This document shows, one piece after another, positions 9,204-19,644 of a DNA stretch of 46,556 bases. The position numbers and the translations under genes were made by a program. Position 1 is the first letter of the stretch. The number at the start of each line of letters is the position of its first letter. The notes beneath the pieces are model-generated. The model saw nothing but the letters and a program-made list of their open reading frames with translations, was not told the origin of the DNA and did no database searches. Origin of the DNA: Clostridia bacterium (lineage in GTDB: Bacteria; Bacillota; Clostridia; TANB77; CAG-508); contig JAAWJE010000078.1 in NCBI GenBank assembly GCA_022796725.1, positions 1 through 46,556 on the forward strand, in the 5' to 3' direction.

Positions 9204-9569
9204 ATGAATCAAACATTACTTATATATTTTGCAATTCCACTTGCAGTAATAATACTATCTGCTATATTTGAAACATTTATAAATTGTCCATTAAAAGTAG
9301 CTGGAATAACATTTGCAATATTATTAATAGTTGCTTTTGCAGCATTTGGAACTGAATTTTTAGTTGCAGTTATAATATATACAATATTATCATATATTAC
9401 AGCTTTTATAATAAATAGATATAATGAAAGAGATGATAAATTACAAAATATAGAAGATTTAATAATTAATAATCAATCGGAGAATAATAATAACAATAAT
9501 AATGAATCTAATTGTATAAATTCAAGTTCTAGTTGTAATAGAGGATGTAATCGTAGAAGGGTATTTTAA
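9204..9569 (+). CDS. Small membrane protein with Asn-rich and Cys/Ser-rich tail
   Basis: Good SD (AAAGGAGAGAG). Hydrophobic helices, then NNQSENNNNNNNESNCINSSSSCNRGCNRRRVF. Confidence 0.65.
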   Translation: MNQTLLIYFAIPLAVIILSAIFETFINCPLKVAGITFAILLIVAFAAFGTEFLVAVIIYTILSYITAFIINRYNERDDKLQNIEDLIINNQSENNNNNNNESNCINSSSSCNRGCNRRRVF

Positions 9570-9586
9570 AATAAAAGGAGAGAAAA

Positions 9587-9823
9587 ATGAGAATAGATAA
9601 ATTTTTAAAAATGAGTAGAGTCATAAAAAGAAGAAGCGTAGCAAATGAAGTAATTAATTTAGGAAGAGTTTCAGTAAATGGCAAAGTTGTGAAGCCAAGT
9701 TATGAAGTAAAAGTAGGAGATATAGTGGGAGTACAATTTGGTGATAAAATATCTAAATTTGAAATATTATCTATTCCAAAAGTACAAAATGTCAATTTAG
9801 CAGATGTTATAAAGTTAATATAA
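9587..9823 (+). CDS. S4-domain RNA-binding protein, RqcP/YabO-like
   Basis: MRIDKFLKMSRVIKRRSVANEVINLGRVSVNGKVVKPSYEVKVGDIV is a canonical S4 domain; short length matches RqcP. Confidence 0.85.
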   Translation: MRIDKFLKMSRVIKRRSVANEVINLGRVSVNGKVVKPSYEVKVGDIVGVQFGDKISKFEILSIPKVQNVNLADVIKLI

Positions 9824-9844
9824 TGTAAATTTTAATAAAATAAG

Positions 9845-9886
9845 AAAAATAAGCTTTTCAAATAAAAATGAATAGCTTATTTTTTG
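9845..9886 (+). terminator. Intrinsic terminator
   Basis: AAAATAAGC..GCTTATTTTTT hairpin downstream of the S4 gene. Confidence 0.6.
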
Positions 9887-9970
9887 CATAAAAAAATGAA
9901 CAACTTGTATGTAAATATTGATAAAAAGGGGATAGTATGATATAGTTTGCATATAAAAAGGAGATTAGAT

Positions 9971-12900
9971 ATGCCAGATTTTGTACACTTACATGTTCAT
10001 AGTGAATATAGTTTATTAGATGGAATGAGTAGAATTAAAGATTTACCTGTAAGAGCTAAAGAGCTTGGAATGAAAGCAATAGCTCTTACGGATCATGGCG
10101 TTATGTATGGTGCTGTTGAATTTTATAAAGAATGTAAAAAAAATGATATAAAACCAATAATTGGTTGTGAAGTATATGTTGCAAGAAGAACAAGATTTGA
10201 TAAAGAAGCAAGTATTGATAGTGGATATAATCATTTAATATTACTTGCTAAGAATAAGATAGGATATCAAAATCTAATAAAATTAGTGTCGCTGTCATTT
10301 ACAGAAGGATTTTATTATAAACCAAGAATTGATAAAGAAATATTAGAAAAATATAGTGATGGATTAGTATGTTTAAGTGCATGTTTAGCAGGAGAACTCC
10401 CACAAGCTTTAGTAAAAAATGATTTAGAAAAAGCAGAAGATATTGCTATGTGGTATAAAAACTTATTTAAAGATGACTATTATATAGAAATACAAAATAA
10501 TGGACTAAGAGAACAAGTAATGGTAAATCAAAAACTTATAGAACTTGCCAAAAAGTTAGATATACCAGTAGTTCGGAACAAATGATGCACATTATTTAAA
10601 AAAAGAAGATGCTTATAATCATGAAGTATTATTATGTATTCAAACTGCAAAAAAAATGTCTGATGAAGATAGAATGAGATTTGAAACAGATGATTTTTAT
10701 ATAAAGGCACCAGAAGAGATGTCAGACTTTTTTGAAAATATTCCTGAAGCAATAGAAAATACAGTAAAAATTGCTGATAAGTGTAATTATGATTTTGAAT
10801 TTGGTGTTACTAAACTTCCAAATTATGATGTATCAGATGAATTTGAAACGCATACAGATTATTTTAAAAAGCTTTGTTATGATGGTTTTAAAGAGAGATA
10901 TGGAGATAATCCAGAAAGAGAAATAAAAGATAGACTAGAATATGAATTATCAGTAATTGAGAAAATGGGATATGTAGATTATTTCCTAATTGTATGGGAC
11001 TTTATAAATTATGCTAAAAGTGTAGGGATACCAGTAGGACCAGGACGTGGTTCTGGTGCAGGTTCAATTGCAGCTTATTCTATAGGAATAACAGATATAG
11101 ATCCTATCAAATATAATCTTATTTTTGAAAGGTTTTTAAATCCTGAAAGAATAAGTATGCCAGATTTTGATATAGATTTCTGCTATGAGAGAAGACCAGA
11201 AGTTATAGAATATGTTGGAAGAAAATATGGAATAGACCATGTATCACAGATTATTACATTTGGAACAATGGCTGCAAGAATGGTTATTAGAGATGTTGGA
11301 AGAGTATTAGACTTTCCATATTCTGAAACAGATAAACTTGCTAAAATGATTCCAATGGAAATTCATATAACAATAAAAAAAGCACTAGAACAAAACAGAG
11401 AATTAAAAGAATGGTATGATTCAGATGAGAATGTTAAACAATTAATAGATATCGCAATGGCATTAGAGGGACTTCCAAGACAAGCTTCAACACATGCTTG
11501 TGGAGTTGTTATAACTAAAGATCCAGTAGATACTTATGTTCCTCTATACTTAAATGATGGTAATGTATCAACACAATATACAATGACACTTTTAGAAGAA
11601 TTAGGGCTTTTAAAAATGGACTTTTTAGGACTTAGAACTTTAACTGTAATAGCAGATTGTATAAAACTTGTAAAACAAACTAGAGGGATAGATGTAGAAT
11701 TCGATAAAGATATGTCAGATCAAAATGTCTATAAGCAATGGGGAGATGGAAATACTTGTGGTATATTCCAATTTGAAAGTGGTGGTATGACAAACTTTAT
11801 GAAGGAACTTAAACCAGATAGCTTGGAAGATATAATAGCAGGAGTATCTTTATACAGACCAGGGCCTATGGATCAGATACCAAGATATGTTAAAGGAAAG
11901 CAACATCCTGGACATAATGAATATACTCATCCAGCATTAGAGCCAATATTAAATGTTACTTATGGTTGTATGGTATATCAAGAACAAGTTATGCAAATAG
12001 TAAGAGATTTGGCAGGGTATTCTCTAGGACGAGCTGATTTAGTAAGAAGAGCAATGGGAAAGAAAAAGCTAGATGTGATGGCAAAGGAGAGAGAATATTT
12101 TATACATGGACAAATTGATGAAGATGGAAATATTATTGTTCCTGGATGCGTAAGAAATGGTATTGATGAAGTATCTGCAAATAAGATATTTGATGAAATG
12201 GCAGAGTTTGCAAAGTACGCATTTAATAAATCTCATGCAGCTGCATATTCAGTTGTATCATATAGAACAGCATATCTTAAATATTATTATACAGAAGAAT
12301 TTATGGCTGCAACTTTAAATAGTTTCTTAGGAAACTTGGATAAAGTACCAATATATATAGATGAATGTAGAAGATTAAATATAGAAATATTAAAACCAAG
12401 TATAAATAAAAGTTTTACTAAATTTACAGTGCAAGATAAGAAAATAAGATTTGGACTTGGTAGTATAAAAAATGTTGGAGTAGCTGCAGTAAACAATATA
12501 GTAAGTGAAAGAGAGAAAAATGGAGAGTTTAAAAACTTTACAGATTTTTGTGAAAGAGTAAAAAATGAAAGTATTAATAAAAAATGTGTAGAATCGTTAA
12601 TAAAAGCAGGATGCTTTGATGGAATGGGACAAACAAGAAATACTCTACTTGCTTCATTTGAAGGAATATTGGATACAATAAATAATCAAGGTAGAAATTC
12701 TATTGCTAATCAAGTAACAATGTTTGATTTAGTAAGTGATGAAAATGTAGAAGAGATAAAATATAATTATATAATACTTGATGAGTTAAGTAAAAAAGAA
12801 ATATTATCAAATGAAAAAGAAATGCTTGGTATTTATATATCAGGACACCCATTAGACTCTATAAGAGAATTAATAAAGAAAAATACTAACATAAATTCTC

Positions 12901-13445
12901 TTCAGCTTAAGAATGTTGAAGATGAATTGAAAAATGATAACAGTAATATATTTAAAGATGGACAAAATGTTAAATATGCAGGAACAATAACAAATATAAA
13001 GAAAAAATATACTAAGAAAAATACAATTATGGCCTTTGTAACAGTTGAAGATTTATATGGAAGTGTAGAAATAATTGTTTTTGATAGTGTATATTCAAGG
13101 ATTAATGATATTTTATATGAAGAAAATATTATACTAATAGATGGTAGACTAAGTATTAAAGAAGATGAAGCACCAAGAATAGTTGTAAAAGATATTACAG
13201 AGTTTAATGAAAATTCTATTGAAAAGAAAAAGAATATTCTTCAGATAGATATTACAGAATTAAGTGAAAACCAAAAAAAGAGATTAAGAGGAATAATAAA
13301 ATTTTTCAGTGGAGATAGAGTAAACTTTAAAATACAAGTAGTAGATAAAGCAGAAGTAAAACCATGTGGAGCAATTTATTTAACTGAACAAATTTTAGAT
13401 GCTTTTAAAGAAATTGTTGGAGAAAATAATATTTGTATAGTATAA
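9971..13445 (+). CDS. dnaE: DNA polymerase III subunit alpha (DnaE), interrupted by one extra base at about 10574
   Basis: Part 1 (9971-10585): PHP domain MPDFVHLHVHSEYSLLDG. Part 2 in the +1 frame, conserved from GTNDAHYLKKEDAYNHEVLLCIQTAKKMSDEDRMRF (about 10575) through DnaE motifs (GPGRGSGAGSIAAY, MPDFDIDFCYERR, NKSHAAAYSVVSYRTAYLK) to 13445. Start at ATG 9971 follows AAAAAGGAG. Confidence 0.9.
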
Positions 13446-13528
13446 TTATTTTTAAATATGTGTTAAAATATAAAACAAAGAAAATTTTACTAAACTTAAA
13501 ATAAGCTATTTGCTTTTAGGAGAATGAT

Positions 13529-15241
13529 ATGGAAGATAAAAAGATAGAACAAGAAGAACATTTAGCATTAAAAAATAAAAATATATTAATTGAAAGAGCT
13601 ATTTTTATAGTTTCAATATTTTTAATTATTTTAGTAATGTTGTTTTTTATAGGAAAAAAAGAAGGCTTTCATTGCGACGAAATTTTTTCTTATGGTTCAG
13701 CAAATTCAACATATTCTAATACATTTTATTCATATTGGAAAACAGACCCAGAAAAGATATTTTTTGATGAATATGTAAAAAATGATAATATATTTGAAAC
13801 AATAAAAAATGTAAAAAAATATTATGTTGACAATACAGCTGAAAAAGACAGAATAACGAAAGAAAAAGAAGATGAACAAAAAGATAAATGGAGAACAAGA
13901 GAAGAAGCAATTGATTATATGCAAATAACAGGAAATGGAGATGAGTTTAACTTTTCCTCTGTTTTTTGGAATCAAATAAGTGATGTACATCCACCACTTT
14001 TTTATATATTAGTAAATATAGTATCATCAATTGTAAAAAACAATAGTTCTAAATATATTATATTTGGAATAAATGTAGTATTCTTTGTTCTTACAGCATA
14101 TTTTATGAGAAAAATATTAATTGAAATAAAGAAAAAAGAACTTGCAGCATTAACAGTATTACTTTATGGATTAAGTATTGCTGGAATATCTACTGTAATA
14201 TTCTTAAGAATGTATATGATGCTAGCATTTTTTACAGTGTTATTCTTATATCTAAATATCAAAATTATAAATAATGACTATCATATAGATAAAAGAAAAG
14301 CTATTGAACTAATTTTAACTACAATAGGTGGATTTCTAACACAATACTTCTTTTGTATATATGCACTAATAGTAGTAATTATTATGAGTATAATACTTTT
14401 AATGAAGAAAAAATATAAAGAATTATTAAAATATGTTTTAATATTTGTAGTATCTGCAGTTATAGGTGTTTTAATATTCCCAATGTCACTATATCATATG
14501 TTCTTTGGAGAAAGAGGAGTCAATTATTTTGCAAATGAGAACTATTTAGAAAGGTTTAAAATTTTTACAGAATTAATATTAAATAGTTTTGGAGCAAATA
14601 ATATTATAGGAATTGCACTTTTAATATTATCAATAGTAGTAGTAGTAATAATAAAAAGAAAAGAAAGCTTACCAATCTTTTGTTTAATATCAATACCAGT
14701 AGCATGTTATATAATGATTATAGCTCAAATAGCTCCATATACAGAGCTTAGATATATAATGAATGTACTTCCAATAGCATCAATATTTGTTGTAATGATG
14801 GTAGGAAGTATGTTTGATAATAAATCTTATGAAGTTTTATTAGTTGCTGTAATGGTAGTAGGGCTTAGTGGATATGGTTTTATAACTCAAAAACCAATTT
14901 GTTTATATAAAGGATATGATAAGTATATAGAACTTGCAGAAGAAAACAAAGATTTAGATATAGTGTATGTAGGATATTCTTTCTTTAATCATATTCAATT
15001 TATGCCAGAGTTTATGCAATATAATAAAATTCTTATAACTTCACAAGGAGACTTATATTGGCTTGAAAATAGTGAAGAATTAAAGGATAAAGATGAATTT
15101 ATATTAAGTATAGAGGTAACTTCTGCAAATGAACAAGAAGTACTAAATACAGTATTAAAAAATACTGGATTTGAAAGATATGAGATATTAATGGAACCAG
15201 TAGAAAATATTAATAATAAAGTATATAGAATTTATAGATAA
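13529..15241 (+). CDS. Multi-pass membrane glycosyltransferase, GT39/ArnT-like
   Basis: Many TM segments; 'GFHCDEIFSYGSANS' acidic motif in the first extracytoplasmic loop; 'ISDVHPPLFYILVNIV' and 'TELRYIMNVLP' typical of the family. Confidence 0.75.
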   Translation: MEDKKIEQEEHLALKNKNILIERAIFIVSIFLIILVMLFFIGKKEGFHCDEIFSYGSANSTYSNTFYSYWKTDPEKIFFDEYVKNDNIFETIKNVKKYYVDNTAEKDRITKEKEDEQKDKWRTREEAIDYMQITGNGDEFNFSSVFWNQISDVHPPLFYILVNIVSSIVKNNSSKYIIFGINVVFFVLTAYFMRKILIEIKKKELAALTVLLYGLSIAGISTVIFLRMYMMLAFFTVLFLYLNIKIINNDYHIDKRKAIELILTTIGGFLTQYFFCIYALIVVIIMSIILLMKKKYKELLKYVLIFVVSAVIGVLIFPMSLYHMFFGERGVNYFANENYLERFKIFTELILNSFGANNIIGIALLILSIVVVVIIKRKESLPIFCLISIPVACYIMIIAQIAPYTELRYIMNVLPIASIFVVMMVGSMFDNKSYEVLLVAVMVVGLSGYGFITQKPICLYKGYDKYIELAEENKDLDIVYVGYSFFNHIQFMPEFMQYNKILITSQGDLYWLENSEELKDKDEFILSIEVTSANEQEVLNTVLKNTGFERYEILMEPVENINNKVYRIYR

Positions 15242-15255
15242 AAAAATAATATTTA

Positions 15256-15301
15256 ATAGTTAATATGTATTTTTTATAAGTATATATTAACTATTTTTTT
15301 A
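15256..15301 (+). terminator. Intrinsic terminator
   Basis: ATAGTTAATATGTA..TATATATTAACTATTTTTTT. Confidence 0.7.
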
Positions 15302-15341
15302 TAGTAAAAAATAATTTAATAGTATTAAAATTATGCACAAA

Positions 15342-15370
15342 TTGACATAATATATATAATGTTTTATAAT
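15342..15370 (+). promoter_or_regulatory. Consensus sigma-A promoter upstream of the Nudix gene
   Basis: TTGACA (15342-15347), 17-nt spacer, TATAAT (15365-15370). Confidence 0.75.
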
Positions 15371-15503
15371 AGAATTATGAATTGCTTATATTTAGTGATT
15401 TCTTATTTTTTGTTTTTTACTAAAAAGACATTGGTAAGTGCATACCATGTCGCATAAACGCTTAAAAGAAAAGAGTTTTTGAAGAAATAAGGAGGAATAC
15501 AAA

Positions 15504-16064
15504 GTGGAAAAAGCAAAGAAAGTCGAGTATGTAGATGTGCTTGATGAGTATGGAGTCAAGACAGGTGAGATAGTTACAAGAGATGAAGCTCACCGGCTTG
15601 GAAAGTATCACCGTGCAATAATTGTTATCATAATTAATGGTGAGAACAAAATTCTCATTCAAAAAAGGTCTAAATATAAAAAGAAGAGACCAGGAATGTG
15701 GGATGTGTCAGTTGCAGGGCATGTTTCGTCTGGAAAAGATTCTATCTCGGCGGCAATGAAGGAAACAGGTGAAGAAGTGGAGGTTACTTTTATGTGGAAC
15801 ATTGGCGTAAAAGATTTCCGCTATATGTTCAGCTACCTGTGTAAAGAAACTTTCGATGATGGAACTATCGAGAACCAGTTTTATGATGTATTCATCATTC
15901 GAGAAAATAGTATTACAGATGCGTCAGTTGTAAAAGTTCAGGAGGAGGAAGTAGAAGAAGTAAAACTTGTATCTCCATCAGAACTGCGGAAAATGGTAGA
16001 CAGAGACGACTTTGTCGATAGACCGATATGGGATGAGGTGATAGACTACTTATATAGGTACTAA
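15504..16064 (+). CDS. NUDIX hydrolase (IDI-like subfamily fold)
   Basis: GTG start after AAGGAGG. 'VDVLDEYGVKTGEIVTRDEAHRLGKYHRAIIVII..ILIQKRS..PGMWDVSVAGHVSSGKDSISAAMKETGEEVEV' with a degenerate Nudix box. Visibly less AT-rich than flanks. Confidence 0.85.
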   Translation: MEKAKKVEYVDVLDEYGVKTGEIVTRDEAHRLGKYHRAIIVIIINGENKILIQKRSKYKKKRPGMWDVSVAGHVSSGKDSISAAMKETGEEVEVTFMWNIGVKDFRYMFSYLCKETFDDGTIENQFYDVFIIRENSITDASVVKVQEEEVEEVKLVSPSELRKMVDRDDFVDRPIWDEVIDYLYRY

Positions 16065-16097
16065 AAATTGCGTAATGGTGCACTACATTATAGCGAA

Positions 16098-16133
16098 CCT
16101 AAAGGCTGCATAGAAATATGCAGCCTTTTAGGT
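16098..16133 (+). terminator. Strong intrinsic terminator after the Nudix gene
   Basis: CCTAAAGGCTGCATA-gaaa-TATGCAGCCTTTTAGG. Confidence 0.75.
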
Positions 16134-16249
16134 TATTATCTTATAAATAAATTATAAGATAATTTGTATTAAGAGAATTTTATAAACGATGTTTTTTCAA
16201 AAAACTTATTTGACAAAAGTAAAAAAGGATGTTATTATAATGTTATTAT

Positions 16250-16400
16250 ATAAATACATTAAAACAATGTACTTTAGTTCGGGTTGTGTATATTGTTTAC
16301 CGTATGTGTACCACAATGCACATACTTTTTTATGTCTAAAAATAAAAAAGTAAGAGAACCACCACAATAGCTCTCCAACTCGACTATGTATGACACAATG
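16250..16400 (+). ncRNA. Candidate structured RNA, class unknown
   Basis: 16270-16286 TACTTTAGTTCGGGTTG can pair with 16376-16390 CAACTCGACTATGTA. Internal GTATGTG/CACATAC hairpin (16302-16325) followed by T6. TTGACA at 16210-16215 and AT-rich -10-like sequence upstream. Confidence 0.35.
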
Positions 16401-16504
16401 GACATTTTATAAAATGTCTTAATATTAATTTTTATTTTCTAATAATAGAATAAAAAATACTAATTGACAATAAAGTAAAAATGTGGTATAAATACTTGTA
16501 TAAA

Positions 16505-16757
16505 TAAAAGCAATGAAAAAGAGTAGTAAATTTAAAACTATCTAATAGAGAATAGAAGTGATTGCGCTGGAAGCTTCTTGTAGAAAAGATAAATTGAAGT
16601 AGCTTTGGAGCTGATATATTGAAAAATAAAGTAAATATATCCGTCTAAGAAACGTTAAATTCTAACTAAGATATATAGTTTATAATAGATTAAATTATAT
16701 AAATTAAGGTGGTACCGCGAAATTAGAACGCCCTTATTATAAGGTCGTTTTTTTGTT
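16505..16757 (+). promoter_or_regulatory. T-box leader controlling valS
   Basis: T-box core AAGGTGGTACCGCG (16708-16721); terminator ACGCCCTTATTATAAGGTCGTTTTTTT; upstream Stem I-like segment with AGAGAATAGAAGTG; located directly upstream of valyl-tRNA synthetase. Confidence 0.92.
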
Positions 16758-16785
16758 TTATAAAAATAATTTTAAGGAGGTTTTT

Positions 16786-19434
16786 ATGGGAGATAAACAT
16801 AAGTTAAATGACAAATTTAGTCCGAAAGATTTTGAAGACAAACTATATGAGAATTGGGAAAAAAATGGATATTTTAGAGCTACAATAGATAAAAATAAAG
16901 AGCCATATTGTATAATGATGCCACCACCAAATGTAACTGGAAAACTGCACATGGGTCATGCTTTAGATGGAACAATACAAGATATTTTAATAAGATATAA
17001 AAGAATGAAGGGATATGATGTATTATGGCTTCCTGGAACAGATCATGCTTCTATATCAACAGAAATGAAAGTAGTTCAAAAATTAAAAGATGAAGGAAAA
17101 ACAAAATATGAACTAGGAAGAGAAAAATTTTTAGAAGAGGCTTGGGATTGGACACATAAATATGGAGGAATTATTCAAGAGCAACAAAGAAAACTTGGAT
17201 GTTCTTGTGATTGGGAAAGAAATAGATTTACATTAGATGAAGGAATGTCAGATGCAGTTCTTGAGCAGTTTGTTAAACTTTATGAAAAAGGATTGATATA
17301 TAAAGGAAAGAGAATGGTTAACTGGTGCACAAGTTGTAATACTTCAATATCAGATGCTGAAGTTGAATATAAAGAAGAACCATCTCATTTATGGCATATT
17401 AAATATAAGATTACTGGTGAAGAAAATAAATATATAGTAGTTGCAACAACAAGACCAGAAACAATGTTAGGAGATACTGCTGTTGCTGTTCATCCAGATG
17501 ATGAAAGATATAAAGATTTAGTTGGAAAAACGTGTATTTTACCAATAATGAATAAGGAAATTCCAATAATTGCAGACGAATTTGTAGAAAAAGAATTTGG
17601 AACAGGCTGTGTAAAATTAACACCTGCACATGATATTAATGATTATGAGGCAGGACTAAGACATAATTTAGAAGTTATATCTGTTTTTGATGAAGATTTT
17701 AAAATGGGTGATTTAGTTCCAGAATATAAAGGAATGGAACTTCTAGATGCAAGATTAAAAATAGTAGAAAAACTAAAAGAAATAGGAGCTTTAGTAAAGA
17801 CAGAAGAATATACTCATAATGTTGCAAAGTGTGAAAGATGTAAAAATACAATAGAACCTAAAATATCTACGCAATGGTTTGTAAAAATGAAAGACTTAGC
17901 AAAAAGAGCAGCAGATGCAGTTAGAAATGATGAAACTAAATTTGTTCCTAAAAGATATGAAAAGCAATATTTTCACTGGTTAGATAATATAAGAGACTGG
18001 TGTATTTCAAGACAGTTATGGTGGGGACATAGAATTCCAGCATATTATTGTAAAGATTGTAATCATATAAATGTGTCAAAAGTAAAACCAGAAAAATGTG
18101 ATAAATGTGGAAGTGAAAATTTAATTCAAGATGAAGATACTCTAGATACATGGTTTAGTTCTGCATTATGGCCATTTTCAACACTAGGATGGCCAAACAC
18201 AGAAAATGAAGATTATAAAAGATATTATCCAGGCAATGTACTAGTTACTGGATTTGATATAATTACATTCTGGGTATCAAGAATGATGACACAAGGTTTA
18301 GAATTTACAAATGAGGTACCATTTAAAGATGTATTAATACATGGAATTATTCGTGATAGTCAAGGAAGAAAAATGTCAAAGACACTTGGAAATGGTGTTG
18401 ACCCATTAGATGTTATTGAACAATATGGTGCAGATAGTTTAAGATTTTCAGTACTTTCTGGTACTACAATGGGAAATGATATAAGATATATGCCAGAAAA
18501 GCTAGAACAAGCATCTAATTTCTGTAATAAATTATGGAATGCTTCTAAATTTGTACTAATGAACTTAGAAGATAGTAAAGACTTAGATAATATTGATGTA
18601 AAAGATTTAAAAATTGAAGATAAATGGATTATTAGTAAACTTACAAAACTAACTAAAGAAGTAGAAAATAATATAGATAATTATGATTTAGGAATAGCAA
18701 TAGATAAAATTTATTCATTTATTTGGAATGAATTCTGTGATTGGTATATAGAAATAGTAAAATCAAGACTATATGATAAGGAAAATACATCAAGACATAG
18801 TGCACAATATACTCTAAATAAAGTATTAAAAAGTGCATTAAAACTATTACATCCATTTATGCCATTTATAACAGAAGAAATATATACAAAACTTTATGAT
18901 GTAGATGAAAGTATAATGATATCAAATTTTTCGGATTGTTCAGATAAAGATATATTTGAAGAAGAAGAAAATTTAGTTGAGATATTAAAAAATATTATTA
19001 CAGAGATTAGAAATATAAGAGCAACAATGAATACACATCCTAGTAAAAAAGCAAATTTAATATTTGTAAGTCAAAAATATAGAAAAGAAATTAAAGATTC
19101 TGAAGGATTCTTATTAAAATTAGGATATGGAAATTCTTTAGAAATAAGAGATAAAAAAGAAAATATATCTGACAATGTTATTTCAATATTAAATAATGGT
19201 ATTGAGTTATATATTCCATCAGAAGATTTAATAGATATAAAAGAAGAAATAGAAAGATTAGAAACAGAAAAGAAGAAATTAGAAGCAGAAGTTTTAAGAG
19301 GAGAAAAAATGCTTTCAAATGAAGGTTTTATTTCAAAAGCTCCAGAAGAAAAAATAAATCAGGAAAAAACAAAACTTTCAAATTATAAAGAAAAGTTATC
19401 TTCTGTAATAGAAAGACTAGAAAAATTAAAATAA
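16786..19434 (+). CDS. valS: Valyl-tRNA synthetase
   Basis: PPPNVTGKLHMGHALDGTIQDI, Zn-binding CERCKNTIEPK and CKDCNHI..CDKCGSENL, KMSKTLGNGVDPL, C-terminal coiled coil. ATG 16786 preceded by AAGGAGG. Confidence 0.97.
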   Translation: MGDKHKLNDKFSPKDFEDKLYENWEKNGYFRATIDKNKEPYCIMMPPPNVTGKLHMGHALDGTIQDILIRYKRMKGYDVLWLPGTDHASISTEMKVVQKLKDEGKTKYELGREKFLEEAWDWTHKYGGIIQEQQRKLGCSCDWERNRFTLDEGMSDAVLEQFVKLYEKGLIYKGKRMVNWCTSCNTSISDAEVEYKEEPSHLWHIKYKITGEENKYIVVATTRPETMLGDTAVAVHPDDERYKDLVGKTCILPIMNKEIPIIADEFVEKEFGTGCVKLTPAHDINDYEAGLRHNLEVISVFDEDFKMGDLVPEYKGMELLDARLKIVEKLKEIGALVKTEEYTHNVAKCERCKNTIEPKISTQWFVKMKDLAKRAADAVRNDETKFVPKRYEKQYFHWLDNIRDWCISRQLWWGHRIPAYYCKDCNHINVSKVKPEKCDKCGSENLIQDEDTLDTWFSSALWPFSTLGWPNTENEDYKRYYPGNVLVTGFDIITFWVSRMMTQGLEFTNEVPFKDVLIHGIIRDSQGRKMSKTLGNGVDPLDVIEQYGADSLRFSVLSGTTMGNDIRYMPEKLEQASNFCNKLWNASKFVLMNLEDSKDLDNIDVKDLKIEDKWIISKLTKLTKEVENNIDNYDLGIAIDKIYSFIWNEFCDWYIEIVKSRLYDKENTSRHSAQYTLNKVLKSALKLLHPFMPFITEEIYTKLYDVDESIMISNFSDCSDKDIFEEEENLVEILKNIITEIRNIRATMNTHPSKKANLIFVSQKYRKEIKDSEGFLLKLGYGNSLEIRDKKENISDNVISILNNGIELYIPSEDLIDIKEEIERLETEKKKLEAEVLRGEKMLSNEGFISKAPEEKINQEKTKLSNYKEKLSSVIERLEKLK

Positions 19435-19453
19435 ATATATAAAATTAGAAAAT

Positions 19454-19511
19454 AAAGAGTATTTATTTGTAAGTTAATTTAAGTTTACTTTAATAAATAC
19501 TCTTTTTTTAT
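19454..19511 (+). terminator. Intrinsic terminator after valS
   Basis: AAAGAGTATTTATT..AATAAATACTCTTTTTTT. Confidence 0.75.
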
Positions 19512-19524
19512 TTTTATAAAAAAG

Positions 19525-19600
19525 TTGTCGAAAACTTCTATTATTTCGACAAAACTTCTAATTTTTCATCGAAGGAAAATAGCTTGTACACTAGAATAAT
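19525..19600 (+). promoter_or_regulatory. Spo0A boxes plus sigma-H type promoter of the spoIIA operon
   Basis: TTGTCGAA (19525-19532), TTCGACAA inverted (19545-19552), weaker TTCATCGAA (19565-19573). Sigma-H-like AGGAAAAT (19573-19580) and GAAT (19594-19597) with 13-nt spacing. Confidence 0.8.
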
Positions 19601-19644
19601 AAATATATAAATATAATAATTTCTAATTTAAAAGGGGGAAAGAT

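Noticed and set aside
10571-10585. Programmed +1 frameshift in dnaE as the favoured explanation
   Set aside because: No good P-site re-pairing (GUU to UUC), no upstream SD-like stimulator, and indel error is common. Kept only as an alternative in the finding.
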